12,249 nucleotides of DNA, from the NCBI GenBank assembly GCA_021803885.1, contig JAJZKY010000055.1, positions 1 to 12,249 of the forward strand, given 5' to 3'. A model generated the notes under the pieces. The model searched no databases. It saw nothing but the letters and a program-made list of their open reading frames with translations, and was not told the origin of the DNA. Positions within the stretch are counted from its first letter, which is position 1. Each line of letters starts with the position of its first letter. A program made the translations under genes and the position numbers. The DNA comes from Planctomycetota bacterium. GTDB lineage: Bacteria; Planctomycetota; Phycisphaerae; WQYP01; JAJZKY01. Shown here piece after piece: positions 1 to 6,486 of the stretch.

Positions 1-485
1 AGTTCGGCCTTAACCAGCGATGGCTTGGAATTTTCATACAGAATTTCCAGGCCCGTGGCCGGGCCATACCGCGTGAGTTCAAAGGCGTGGTTGTGATAGG
101 AAACAGTCAATCCGAGTGGGCGATAGATTTTTCCCAAGGTGTTGAGTTCCCTGGCGAAGTTAGCGAAGCCTTCCGCACTGCGAAATTCACCCGGCATCGA
201 CGGAACCGCTATATGCCGGCAACCCCATAAATGGTGTTCCTCTGCCACTTGTTGCGGGTCCTCTTTGAGTTTTTCAAAACCCACGTGCGTGGCGCAGCAG
301 GTTAAACCCTCGGATTGTAAAATGCGGGCAAATTCCTGCGGCTCAATTGGGCCCAGTGCGGATGCCTGCACCGCTTCAAAGCCGATTTTCCGGAGTTTGA
401 CACAAGTGGTGGCGATATCCGCGGACGTCTTGGTAAAATCCCGCAAGGTGTACATCTGGGCTGCTATTCTTGACTGGGTAGGCAT
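1..485 (-). CDS. Sugar phosphate isomerase/epimerase, TIM barrel (3' end outside window)
   Basis: The gene reads leftward and runs off the window edge, so only about 161 N-terminal codons are present. The product begins MPTQSRIAAQMYTLRDF, the usual first strand of xylose isomerase-like TIM-barrel proteins (AP endonuclease family 2 superfamily). Other family signs are the IGFEAVQ segment after the first helix, a GCRHIAVPSMP strand around residues 90-100, and a YHNHAFEL motif near residue 131, where such proteins place metal/substrate-binding histidines. These enzymes isomerise or epimerise sugars or inositol derivatives in the cytoplasm; the substrate cannot be told from this fragment. The ATG at 485 is chosen because GGAG (492-495) lies 6 nt upstream and a promoter lies just beyond. 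The ISKra4-type element starts about 80 bp upstream of the start codon and does not break the gene. Family assignment is firm; the exact reaction is unknown. Confidence 0.85.
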   Translation of the reverse strand, partial: MPTQSRIAAQMYTLRDFTKTSADIATTCVKLRKIGFEAVQASALGPIEPQEFARILQSEGLTCCATHVGFEKLKEDPQQVAEEHHLWGCRHIAVPSMPGEFRSAEGFANFARELNTLGKIYRPLGLTVSYHNHAFELTRYGPATGLEILYENSKPSLVKAE

Positions 486-509
486 GCAATTCTCCTAAAA
501 TATCCTTAG

Positions 510-538
510 AGCATAGCGATGGTTGGAAAATAGGTCAA
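510..538 (-). promoter_or_regulatory. Sigma70-like promoter of the sugar isomerase gene
   Basis: Read on the minus strand, a -35 TTGACC (538-533; 5 of 6 consensus bases) is separated by 17 bp from a -10 TATGCT (515-510; 4 of 6). The predicted transcription start, near 503, leaves a leader of roughly 18 nt that contains the GGAG ribosome binding site. The left end of the insertion sequence lies about 28 bp upstream of the -35 box, so the promoter core is intact. Recognition is by consensus only. Confidence 0.55.
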
Positions 539-566
539 TAATCAGCACGGATCGCAGAAAACTTGG

Positions 567-585
567 GGGCCTGTGACAGTTTATG
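567..585 (+). repeat. Left terminal inverted repeat of the ISKra4-family element
   Basis: GGGCCTGTGACAGTTTATG matches the reverse complement of 2096-2114 at 17 of 19 positions, including a perfect 12-bp core, TGACAGTTTATG (574-585). Similarity ends just inside the repeat. Confidence 0.85.
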
Positions 586-671
586 TCGTGGGTGGGATTT
601 GGTAGAATAGGGGAAGATCGGTCCATAGGAAGTGGATCGGCGGTTGTACGGCTATTCAAGGAGGAATAAAC

Positions 672-1124
672 ATGCCAGCAGCGACCACTCGTCAAGAAGC
701 GTTGGAGAGGATCACGGAAACATTTCACGATGCGTTGGAGCGGGTGATTCCCGCGGATGGGAGTAAGCGGCTACGGGGAACCACATTTCGAGATTTCGAG
801 TTGCTGGCACAGGAATTTAAGGCAGCGTTGATCCCAACGCTGCTGGAAGAATTCGCTCGGCTAAGCGAATCGGCGTGCCAGGAAGTGGCGGGTTGCTGCC
901 CGCATTGCGGATCAGAGCAAACCCATTGGGCATCAGCACCCCGGCAAAATGAGATTCGCGGGCCGGATGGGGTGATGGTAATTACCAGGCAGCATGGGCG
1001 ATGCCGGTCGTGTGGCCGGTCTTTTTCCCCCTCAGGATCGGGACTGGAGCCTGCCGGCGGAAGTTCCACTGACGCCACTGGCGGCGGAGCGGGTAGCCCG
1101 CGAAGCGGCGGATCGGGTATTTGA
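672..1124 (+). CDS. ISKra4-family transposase, N-terminal frame (zinc ribbon)
   Basis: This frame encodes the N-terminal part of the transposase. It has a mostly helical region up to residue about 70, then a zinc-ribbon-like pair of motifs, CPHC (C76, C79) and CRSC (C111, C114), followed by GRSFSP. The zinc ribbon is typical of ISKra4-family proteins and probably helps bind DNA. Beyond residue 120 the frame turns into low-complexity Gly/Ser sequence and stops at 1122-1124, which looks like out-of-frame reading. The natural continuation (QDRDWSLPAEVPLTPLAAER) is found one frame over. The ATG at 672 has a strong AAGGAGG at 7-nt spacing. A +1 shift at CCC-T (1029-1032) would give a 475-residue fusion, a normal full-length size. 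Whether the break is programmed or a one-base lesion cannot be settled from one copy. Confidence 0.8.
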   Translation: MPAATTRQEALERITETFHDALERVIPADGSKRLRGTTFRDFELLAQEFKAALIPTLLEEFARLSESACQEVAGCCPHCGSEQTHWASAPRQNEIRGPDGVMVITRQHGRCRSCGRSFSPSGSGLEPAGGSSTDATGGGAGSPRSGGSGI

Positions 1125-2100
1125 TGATGCGGCCCGTTCGCTGAATCTGGACTGGCAGACGCAACTGGATGGCAAACAGGTGCAGCGTTGGTCCCAACGG
1201 ATGGGAGATCGGTTGGTAGCCGTGCGTAGTCGGGAGATGGCCTTGGAACGGCGTGGGGTGCATCCCGAAGGTCCGGCGGTGGCTCCGCTTTTGCTGGTGA
1301 TGGGCATGGACGGAGGACGGGTGCATACACGGGACAAGAATCCGCAGACGCAAAGCCATTGGCGAGAAGATAAGGTAGCCAGCTTTACCAACTATATACC
1401 TGGCGACGGCAAGGATAAAAAACCTGTAGCGCAGGTGACCACCTACACGGCCACGATGAAGGGGGCCAAGGAGTTTGGGCCTATGGTCGGACTGGAGGCG
1501 AATCGCCGTGGGCTGGCGCGTGCCGCAGTGGTGCTGAACATCAGCGACGGCGGGAACTGGATTGATCCGCTGGCCAAAAAATGGAAGCTGGCGGATGTTC
1601 GCATCATAGATTACTACCATGCGGTGGAGCACCTTCACCTGATGACTGCGGCGGTGCATGGTAAGGATACACCAGAGACCAAGGCACTTAATGCGGAACT
1701 GGAAGACCTATTATGGAAGGGCCAGGTCCGTGAGATACTGCTGCGGGTCAAGCCGCATCTGCAACTTTCGGCATCGGATGCATCGCCCGCTTCAGTACCT
1801 ATCCCGATAGCTGTCGGGATTCTGCGACGTGAAGTGGGGTATTTTGAAAAGCACCAACAGTACATGATGTATGACGTGTATCGCGGTAAGGGTTGGCCGA
1901 TCGGGTCGGGCAACACGGAGGCGGGCGTCAAAACATTTAATAAACGGGTGAAGGGTACGGAACAACGATGGCGTATTCCGGGCGCAGAGGCTATTTTGGC
2001 CTTACGGGCAGCGTGGAAAAGTCAGGATGCTCGTTGGGAACGCCTGTGGGCCAACCGCCCGGCTTACATCCTCGCCAAGACCAGAAAAAAGGCAGCATAA
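994..2100 (+). CDS. ISKra4-family transposase, catalytic DDE frame
   Basis: This frame carries the catalytic domain. It shows the expected order of acidic motifs: MDGGR (Asp codon 1309-1311, preceded by LLLVMG), SDGGNW (Asp codon 1546-1548, followed by IDYYHAVEHL) and WPIGSGNTEAGVK (Glu codon 1918-1920). These correspond to D213, D292 and E416 in the frameshift fusion. The C-terminus, KGTEQRWRIPGAEAILALRA, is also characteristic. The DDE domain cuts and rejoins DNA at the element ends. True entry is probably by +1 frameshifting from the upstream frame near 1032, because family homology starts at QDRDW rather than at the in-frame ATG (994), which lacks a clear ribosome binding site. The segment around 1795-1825 (SASDASPASVPIPIAVGI) contains a 20-bp palindrome and looks inserted between the second and third catalytic motifs. 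The TAA stop lies within the right inverted repeat. Confidence 0.88.
   Translation: MGDAGRVAGLFPPQDRDWSLPAEVPLTPLAAERVAREAADRVFDDAARSLNLDWQTQLDGKQVQRWSQRMGDRLVAVRSREMALERRGVHPEGPAVAPLLLVMGMDGGRVHTRDKNPQTQSHWREDKVASFTNYIPGDGKDKKPVAQVTTYTATMKGAKEFGPMVGLEANRRGLARAAVVLNISDGGNWIDPLAKKWKLADVRIIDYYHAVEHLHLMTAAVHGKDTPETKALNAELEDLLWKGQVREILLRVKPHLQLSASDASPASVPIPIAVGILRREVGYFEKHQQYMMYDVYRGKGWPIGSGNTEAGVKTFNKRVKGTEQRWRIPGAEAILALRAAWKSQDARWERLWANRPAYILAKTRKKAA
1029..1032 (+). other. Candidate +1 frameshift site CCC-T
   Basis: In the first transposase frame the last codons before homology is lost read TCC CCC TCA. Slipping from CCC to CCT (+1) continues directly as CAG GAT CGG GAC, giving CGRSFSPQDRDW, a smooth join between zinc ribbon and catalytic region. 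CCC-N sequences are known +1 slippery sites for proline tRNAs. The adjacent T5C5 run (1022-1031) could instead have gained or lost a base. Confidence 0.5.
1801..1820. repeat. 20-bp near-perfect palindrome inside the transposase frame
   Basis: ATCCCGATAGCTGTCGGGAT is self-complementary except for one pair (T at 1808 with G at 1813, a G-U wobble in RNA). It codes for IPIAVGI within a segment that does not look like conserved transposase sequence. It may be a small repeat that inserted in frame. Confidence 0.6.
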
Positions 2101-2114
2101 ACTGTCATATGCCC
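2096..2114 (-). repeat. Right terminal inverted repeat of the ISKra4-family element
   Basis: CATAAACTGTCATATGCCC is the reverse complement of the left repeat at 17 of 19 positions. It contains the transposase stop codon TAA at 2098-2100. Confidence 0.85.
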
Positions 2115-2453
2115 AAAAATTGGGGGGCGACCATATTTTTTGGCACGCAAACAGAGGCCCATCATCAGAACATCCAGGGGAGATGCAATGCGGTTAGCCT
2201 GTTGCCGTCCTATGCGGGCGAGGACGCCCTCGCTCCCAAGCAACCCCTGGAATACGCGTAATATTCAAGGCGGCCGGGCATTTGCCAAAAAATATGGCCA
2301 CATCCGAAAACTTAACCGGTTGAAGAGCACAACGGCCTGCCTTTCGGTTAAAATAATTTTTCTCGCGATCCAGATCCGGTGGGCCGGCGAGGCGTGGACG
2401 TCGTAAAGAATGCAGGTTTCGGATGGCACACAGTCGCGCGAGAGCTTAGCCCC
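2115..2453. other. Noncoding region between the insertion sequence and lnt
   Basis: About 340 bp without a believable gene. Most of it is the 167-bp inverted-repeat element at 2131-2297. Downstream there is an AT-rich patch, TTAAAATAATTTTT (2348-2361), that could include the -10 region of an lnt promoter, but no well-spaced -35 was found. A GTG at 2379 opens the lnt frame earlier but has no ribosome binding site. Confidence 0.6.
2131..2297. repeat. 167-bp element with perfect 15-bp terminal inverted repeats and nested stems
   Basis: CCATATTTTTTGGCA (2131-2145) is exactly complementary to TGCCAAAAAATATGG (2283-2297). A match this long is not expected by chance in a few hundred bases. Nested inside are CCAGGGG (2174-2180) with CCCCTGG (2244-2250), a short TTGC/GCAA pair (2202-2205 with 2240-2243), and a hairpin of GCGAGG (2218-2223) and CCTCGC (2228-2233) with loop ACGC, extendable to 2216-2235. 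All arms are correctly nested, so the whole stretch could fold as one long structured RNA or as a cruciform. No convincing open reading frame lies inside. It fits a miniature non-autonomous (MITE-like) element, a large repetitive extragenic palindrome, or a structured leader upstream of lnt. No target duplication is evident. Confidence 0.6.
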
Positions 2454-4199
2454 ATGGATAAAGGCAGCAGGTTGAAAACAGAGTCCGATTTACCGCATCC
2501 CGATTCCACCAGCCACAACACCACTGTTAGCCCTTTGGCGTGGCCGTGGCGCTTGCTGCTGATTTTCCTGGCCGGGGCCATGTTGACACTGGCCTTTCCG
2601 CCCTTTTACTTGTGGCCTCTGGCTCTACTGGCTTTGTGTCCTTTGTGCGCAAGTGTGCTGGGCGGTCCGCTGACATGGCGGTGGCTGTTGGTGTATTACG
2701 TGGCGGGATTGCTCTATTTTTTATTGAATTCTTTCTGGCTGATTCCCGTAACGTTTGGGGGCTATTTTGTTTTGAGCCTGTATATGGGCGTGTACTGGCC
2801 GATTTTTGCATGGTCTTTGAGATTGGCCAGTGTCGCGTTGCGTTGGCCGGCAGCGGTTTTAATTCCAATTTTCTTTACCTCCCTGGAATACCTTCGCAGC
2901 ACGCTTTTTTCAGGCTTTTCCTGGTTTATGCTTGGTACAGCTCTGGCTCCGGCTGTACATTTGTTGCAGGCGGCAGATTTATTTGGCGTTTCCGGTCTTA
3001 CCTTTCTATGCGGCATCAGCGCCGGCTGGCTGGTGGATGGGTGGATGGTGTGGCTTGGTGCGTCCAGGATGAGCCAGCGCGGGTGGCTGGTGGAAACAAT
3101 TCTGGTGGCGGCATTATTTGCGGCGGTCTGGTGTTATGGCAGTTTTCGTTTGGGTCAACCGCTTACGACCGGTGGCCCCAAAGTGGCAGTGATTTCTGGC
3201 AACGTGCCGCAGGCGTTAAAAGATGCCGGTGGTATTGCTGTGGACCAGCAGATATTTAACAAGTTTTTTGATCTTTCCCGTGCGGCCGCCAGGGAACATC
3301 CAAATTTGATTGTGTGGCCGGAAACCATGGTGGGAGGATATCTGAACCGACAATGGCTGAACCTATCTCCGGCGGATTTTTCCGCGTCATCAGCCCGCCG
3401 TCTACTGCGGTTAGATCAGCGGTTTTATGCCCGTCTGCGCGGATTTGCACAAAAACATCACCTGAGTTTTCTGGTAGGTTCGGCGGGAATTCACTACGAT
3501 GTCGCGGGCCGGCCTATTCAGACCCGTAATATCGCGGTCTTTATCACCCCCAGCGGTCCACAGGCACATCCCTATGCCAAACATCACCTGGTGCCGTTTG
3601 GTGAATACGTGCCGTTTGCCTATTGGCCATGGCTGCATCATCTTCTACTGAGCCTGACGCCCTTCGGCCCGAATGATGATTATTCACTTACGCCGGGGAA
3701 AAAGTGGCGACATTTTACTCTTTCGGCACATGGGAAAAAGTGGCGATTCGGCACTCCAATCTGCTATGAAGATGCCATGCCCCGGCCCGCGTACATGCTT
3801 ACCCGCCCCCGCCATGGCCGCAAGGGGGCGGACTTTTTAATCAGCATCAGCAATGACGGCTGGTACCATAGCCGTGTGGAGCTTCAGCAGCATCTGCAAA
3901 TGGATTCAGTCCGGGCAGTCGAAGAGCGCGTACCCATTGCCCGCAGTGTTAATGGCGGCGACAGCGGATTTGTAGGCCCGGATGGGCGCGTGATAAAACT
4001 GGCTCAGCGTCGCGGGCGCACTGAATTCATCAGCGGTTTTGCCGTGGCCCGACTGCCCATGGATTTGCGGATCAGTTTATTCAGCCGGATTGGAGATGCC
4101 GGTGTAAAATTATTGGTCGTGGCAGCGGCTTTGCTGGTGGTCATCAGCGCGGGCCTGGCCCTGGTGGAGCGACGGCGGGACCGACAAAAAACAGGGTAG
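2454..4199 (+). CDS. lnt: Apolipoprotein N-acyltransferase (Lnt)
   Basis: Lnt adds the third acyl chain to the N-terminal cysteine of lipoproteins in the inner membrane, using phospholipid as donor. The product (581 aa from this start; E. coli Lnt is 512) has a hydrophilic start of about 30 residues, then a block of membrane segments including LAFPPFYLWPLALLAL and FSGFSWFMLG. A periplasmic nitrilase-like domain follows (from about residue 245), and a last membrane segment lies near the C-terminus. The catalytic triad is visible: E290 in IVWPETMVGG, K376 in YAKHHLVPFGEYVPF and C437 in PICYED. The ISNDGWYHS and QHLQMDSVRAVEERVPIARS segments are also family hallmarks. The ATG at 2454 is preferred over the in-frame GTG at 2379, which adds 25 residues with no membrane or family character; neither has a strong ribosome binding site. 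The HEAT-repeat gene follows after 29 bp, probably co-transcribed. Confidence 0.96.
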   Translation: MDKGSRLKTESDLPHPDSTSHNTTVSPLAWPWRLLLIFLAGAMLTLAFPPFYLWPLALLALCPLCASVLGGPLTWRWLLVYYVAGLLYFLLNSFWLIPVTFGGYFVLSLYMGVYWPIFAWSLRLASVALRWPAAVLIPIFFTSLEYLRSTLFSGFSWFMLGTALAPAVHLLQAADLFGVSGLTFLCGISAGWLVDGWMVWLGASRMSQRGWLVETILVAALFAAVWCYGSFRLGQPLTTGGPKVAVISGNVPQALKDAGGIAVDQQIFNKFFDLSRAAAREHPNLIVWPETMVGGYLNRQWLNLSPADFSASSARRLLRLDQRFYARLRGFAQKHHLSFLVGSAGIHYDVAGRPIQTRNIAVFITPSGPQAHPYAKHHLVPFGEYVPFAYWPWLHHLLLSLTPFGPNDDYSLTPGKKWRHFTLSAHGKKWRFGTPICYEDAMPRPAYMLTRPRHGRKGADFLISISNDGWYHSRVELQQHLQMDSVRAVEERVPIARSVNGGDSGFVGPDGRVIKLAQRRGRTEFISGFAVARLPMDLRISLFSRIGDAGVKLLVVAAALLVVISAGLALVERRRDRQKTG

Positions 4200-4228
4200 G
4201 TATAACATAATATTGGAGTACAGTTTGT

Positions 4229-5227
4229 ATGAATAAGATTAACCCTATCTGTGGGCAACTTCGGTGGTGCACCCTGCTTGGGGTATGGGCTGCGGCATTG
4301 GTGGGTTGGGGACAATCCGGCTTGGCGGTTATTCACATTCCGCATGTCCCCCTGGCCGGTGCCATTCACGTCATCCAGCAGACCATACGCAACGACAATT
4401 CGATTATTCGGGCGGAGTCTATGGAAAGTTTGCAGAATCTCGATAGACCAATCAGGCAAAATTTGCTGATTAAGGGCTTGCATGATCCATCCCCAATGGT
4501 ACGGTTTTCCTCGGCAATGGTGGTGGGGCGATGTCGGCTGGCGGCACTCCAACCCGTGATAAAAAAGATGCTCGCCGACAAAAACATGAATGTGCGGGTG
4601 GCTGCGATTTATGCACTGGATCGGCTCGGCAATTCCTCCGGAATGAATGAATTGCCGCGGCTTTTACATTCATCCCAGCCCAGCGTTTCGGCAAATACCG
4701 CCATGGTGCTGGGCAGGCTGGGCGACAATTCCGCCATTCCGCTGCTGCTGACTGAGGCCAGAAACTCCAGTCATGGAGTACAGATCGCAGTGACGTCGGC
4801 GCTGGCCCGGCTGGGCTATCATCGGGCGATAAGCAGTCTGATCGCCCTGAGTTTAAGCGGCTACGAGCAGGATCATCTGGCGGCATTGAGTACCTGCCGC
4901 ACCCTGATGAACCCGCTTGCGATTAACGTACTGCGGGCCGGTTTGCGTGAGCCGGATCCGGCGGCGAATCTGATTGCCGCCCGTGGCCTGGGGCAGCGTG
5001 GCAGCGTCATGGGAGAGAAAGCCGCCATTCGATACAGCCGCAGTTCCAAGCCGCAGTTACGGGCCTTGGCGGCATTGGCGCTGGGAGCCATTCCGATGTC
5101 GGGAAATGTCGCCGTGCTGACCAAAATGCTGGGGGATTCTAACGTACACGTACAAGTGGCGGCTGCAGCGGGCCTGTTCCATTTTCATGCCATGATCCTG
5201 AGGCTGCGTGCCACCCGGCAACATTGA
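4229..5227 (+). CDS. Secreted HEAT-repeat protein
   Basis: A 332-residue protein with an N-terminal signal-peptide-like stretch: basic start, then hydrophobic residues about 12-33 (CTLLGVWAAALVGWG). The rest is a run of roughly seven or eight helical HEAT/PBS-lyase-type repeats, recognisable from recurring patterns such as LLIKGLHDPSPMVRFSSAMV, MLADKNMNVRVAAIYALDRLG, AVTSALARLG and MLGDSNVHVQVAAAAGL. Such repeats form curved scaffolds for protein binding; no catalytic motif is seen. Export to the periplasm or anchoring at the inner membrane is likely. There is no lipobox. The ATG at 4229 has TTGGAG about 10 nt upstream, and the AT-rich spacer TATAACATAATATT (4201-4214) could be a weak promoter, but close spacing suggests co-transcription with lnt. 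It ends 21 bp from the convergent methyltransferase gene. The specific role is unknown. Confidence 0.85.
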   Translation: MNKINPICGQLRWCTLLGVWAAALVGWGQSGLAVIHIPHVPLAGAIHVIQQTIRNDNSIIRAESMESLQNLDRPIRQNLLIKGLHDPSPMVRFSSAMVVGRCRLAALQPVIKKMLADKNMNVRVAAIYALDRLGNSSGMNELPRLLHSSQPSVSANTAMVLGRLGDNSAIPLLLTEARNSSHGVQIAVTSALARLGYHRAISSLIALSLSGYEQDHLAALSTCRTLMNPLAINVLRAGLREPDPAANLIAARGLGQRGSVMGEKAAIRYSRSSKPQLRALAALALGAIPMSGNVAVLTKMLGDSNVHVQVAAAAGLFHFHAMILRLRATRQH

Positions 5228-5248
5228 TACCCGGCGGCTGGCTACGGC

Positions 5249-6085
5249 TTAGCGAATAGCTAAAATATCCACCACTGCGGCGTAATCATTGAGATTGTAT
5301 TGGCGCAGCGCGGCTAAGCCCGCTTCGCTGCAAAGAGCCAGTTCGGTGGTAGGCCCACCATATAGGTTTCCCTGAATCTGCGGCGGATGGGTAGATCGCC
5401 GTTCGCTGGGGCGGGAAAGTTTTAATTCTGTACGGCTGTCCGTGATCATAACCTGACTAAATCCGGCCAATCTTAAAAAGTGGTCGTAGGTGCTTATTTC
5501 CATGGCTCCCGCCAGCCCCTCCAGGTGTTCTGACATGATCTCGGTAACTTCGGCGGGCAACAGCTTTTTTATCGCAATATCATGCACCGCCAGGCATCCG
5601 CCTGGCTTGAGCGTCCGGCAGATCTCCCGAAAAACCGCCAGTTTATTGGCAGCCAGGTTGATTTGGCGGTTGCTGATTACCCAGTCGGCACTCGCATCGG
5701 GCAGTGGAATGCTGTCCATGCGACAGAGGCAGAATTCGACATTGGAGAGGTTTTTTTCGCTTGCGGCCTGGCGGGCCTTTTCAACGTGGCGCGGAGAAGG
5801 ATCTATGCCCACAACCCGTCCGTGATGTCCCACCCGGTCAACCAGGGCTAAGCATGTACTTCCGGTTCCGCTGCCGATTTCCACCACGGTCTGGCCGGGT
5901 TTAATCCGATCCATCCAGGGTGAATGAGCCCATGTGGAAAGATTCGCTGAGACTGGTGCCGGCCGTACCGTGGTTTCCGTCGCCAACGGCACCTTGATGC
6001 TAACAGATACTGTTTCCAGATGGCGTGGCGGTGCTGCGAAATGACTCTTCGCGACGGGTGCGGACTGTTTGCCAAGTACTGGCAT
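5249..6085 (-). CDS. Class I SAM-dependent methyltransferase, ArsM-like
   Basis: A 278-residue protein with a classic Rossmann methyltransferase core. Motif I is VVEIGSGTGSTC (67-78), the acidic end of strand 2 is GIDPSPRH (93-100), and the post-I region is PLPDASADWVISNRQINL (128-144) followed by FREICRTLKPGGCLAVHD (152-169). The ISN-x-x-INL...K pattern and the aligned cysteine after motif I recall arsenite methyltransferase ArsM and related Methyltransf_11/31 proteins. However, the arsenic-binding cysteine usually found in a C-x-GGA-like motif is glycine here (EGLAGAM, 189-195), so arsenite methylation is doubtful. The first 50 residues are Pro/Ala/Ser/Thr-rich and probably disordered. ATG at 6085 has GGAG 8-9 nt upstream. 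It stands alone, convergent with the HEAT gene and separated from the efflux operon by 419 bp. The substrate is unknown. Confidence 0.85.
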   Translation of the reverse strand: MPVLGKQSAPVAKSHFAAPPRHLETVSVSIKVPLATETTVRPAPVSANLSTWAHSPWMDRIKPGQTVVEIGSGTGSTCLALVDRVGHHGRVVGIDPSPRHVEKARQAASEKNLSNVEFCLCRMDSIPLPDASADWVISNRQINLAANKLAVFREICRTLKPGGCLAVHDIAIKKLLPAEVTEIMSEHLEGLAGAMEISTYDHFLRLAGFSQVMITDSRTELKLSRPSERRSTHPPQIQGNLYGGPTTELALCSEAGLAALRQYNLNDYAAVVDILAIR

Positions 6086-6247
6086 TGTTATTTCTCCAGC
6101 TTAACCTGATGTATAGTGCGGATGCGATTCATCAAAGTTTTATTGGCTCGAAAATTTACATCTCCGCCACCGGCGGCAATTCGCCTTGCCCGCACTTTGC
6201 TCTACACCCAGGCGGCGCTGTCACGACAAGCAACCGCACATAGGGCG

Positions 6248-6270
6248 GACAGGCGATCATCATGCCTGTC
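6248..6270. repeat. Inverted repeat with 7-bp arms
   Basis: GACAGGC (6248-6254) and GCCTGTC (6264-6270) are perfectly complementary around a 9-nt centre. It lies about 235 bp past the end of the outer-membrane channel gene. No T-run follows, so it is a stem-loop or a protein-binding site rather than a standard terminator. Confidence 0.45.
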
Positions 6271-6471
6271 TACCACCCCATATTTGTTATCGGTACTTGG
6301 TGAGAATAACTGTATTTTATTTTCGCACTCCCGCTTTGCGTCTCTACTGCGACACGTCCATCCAATCAGGTTCAGCCGGCCGGCCCAGAAGATAATATCC
6401 TGCCGATGCCGACAGCCCTCCACCGGTATTCCAACGGTATGCTGCACCCCACTCACAAAGTATCATCGTGA

Positions 6472-6486
6472 TGCGAAACTTTCGCA
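6472..6486. repeat. 15-bp palindrome just downstream of the outer-membrane channel gene
   Basis: TGCGAAA, one central C, then TTTCGCA. On the minus strand it begins about 18 nt after the stop codon at 6505. In RNA it would form a six-base-pair stem with a three-base loop. There is no uridine tract behind it, so it may stabilise the 3' end rather than terminate transcription. Confidence 0.45.

Larger units (their letters stand above)
567..2114 (+). mobile_element. Complete ISKra4-family insertion sequence, 1548 bp
   Basis: The element is bounded by 19-bp imperfect inverted repeats (17 of 19 matching) that start with GGG, as is usual for ISKra4-family ends. The left repeat (567-585) reads GGGCCTGTGACAGTTTATG. 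The right repeat is at 2096-2114. The element encodes one transposase split over two overlapping frames (672-1124 and 994-2100). The TAA stop of the transposase (2098-2100) lies inside the right repeat. A weak promoter may sit at the left end: TAGAAT at 603-608, with a poor -35 overlapping the inverted repeat. AAGGAGG at 658-664 precedes the first ATG by 7 nt. The outside flanks AAAACTTGG (558-566) and AAAAATTGG (2115-2123) match at 8 of 9 positions and may be a decayed target duplication. The ends are well defined by the repeats; family assignment rests on the protein motifs. Confidence 0.85.

Noticed and set aside
982..1659. 225-codon minus-strand open frame opposite the transposase
   Set aside because: Lies fully antisense to the conserved DDE transposase and has no recognisable motif.
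2379..2453. GTG start that would extend Lnt by 25 residues
   Set aside because: No ribosome binding site, and the added residues have no membrane or family character. The ATG at 2454 gives a normal N-terminus.
2540..3259. 239-codon plus-strand frame inside lnt
   Set aside because: Shifted reading of lnt. The lnt frame has the catalytic triad and membrane segments; this one has none.
5225..5263. Bidirectional intrinsic terminator between the convergent HEAT and methyltransferase genes
   Set aside because: Only a 5-bp AT-rich inverted repeat (TTAGC/GCTAA) is present, without a GC-rich stem or a proper T-run.
5249..6085. Arsenic resistance locus
   Set aside because: No ArsR, ArsB or ArsC genes in the neighbourhood, and the methyltransferase lacks the expected arsenite-binding cysteine motif.
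6202..6456. 84-codon minus-strand frame in the gap before the methyltransferase
   Set aside because: No ribosome binding site and a composition unlike a real protein. The region is better described as noncoding with palindromes.
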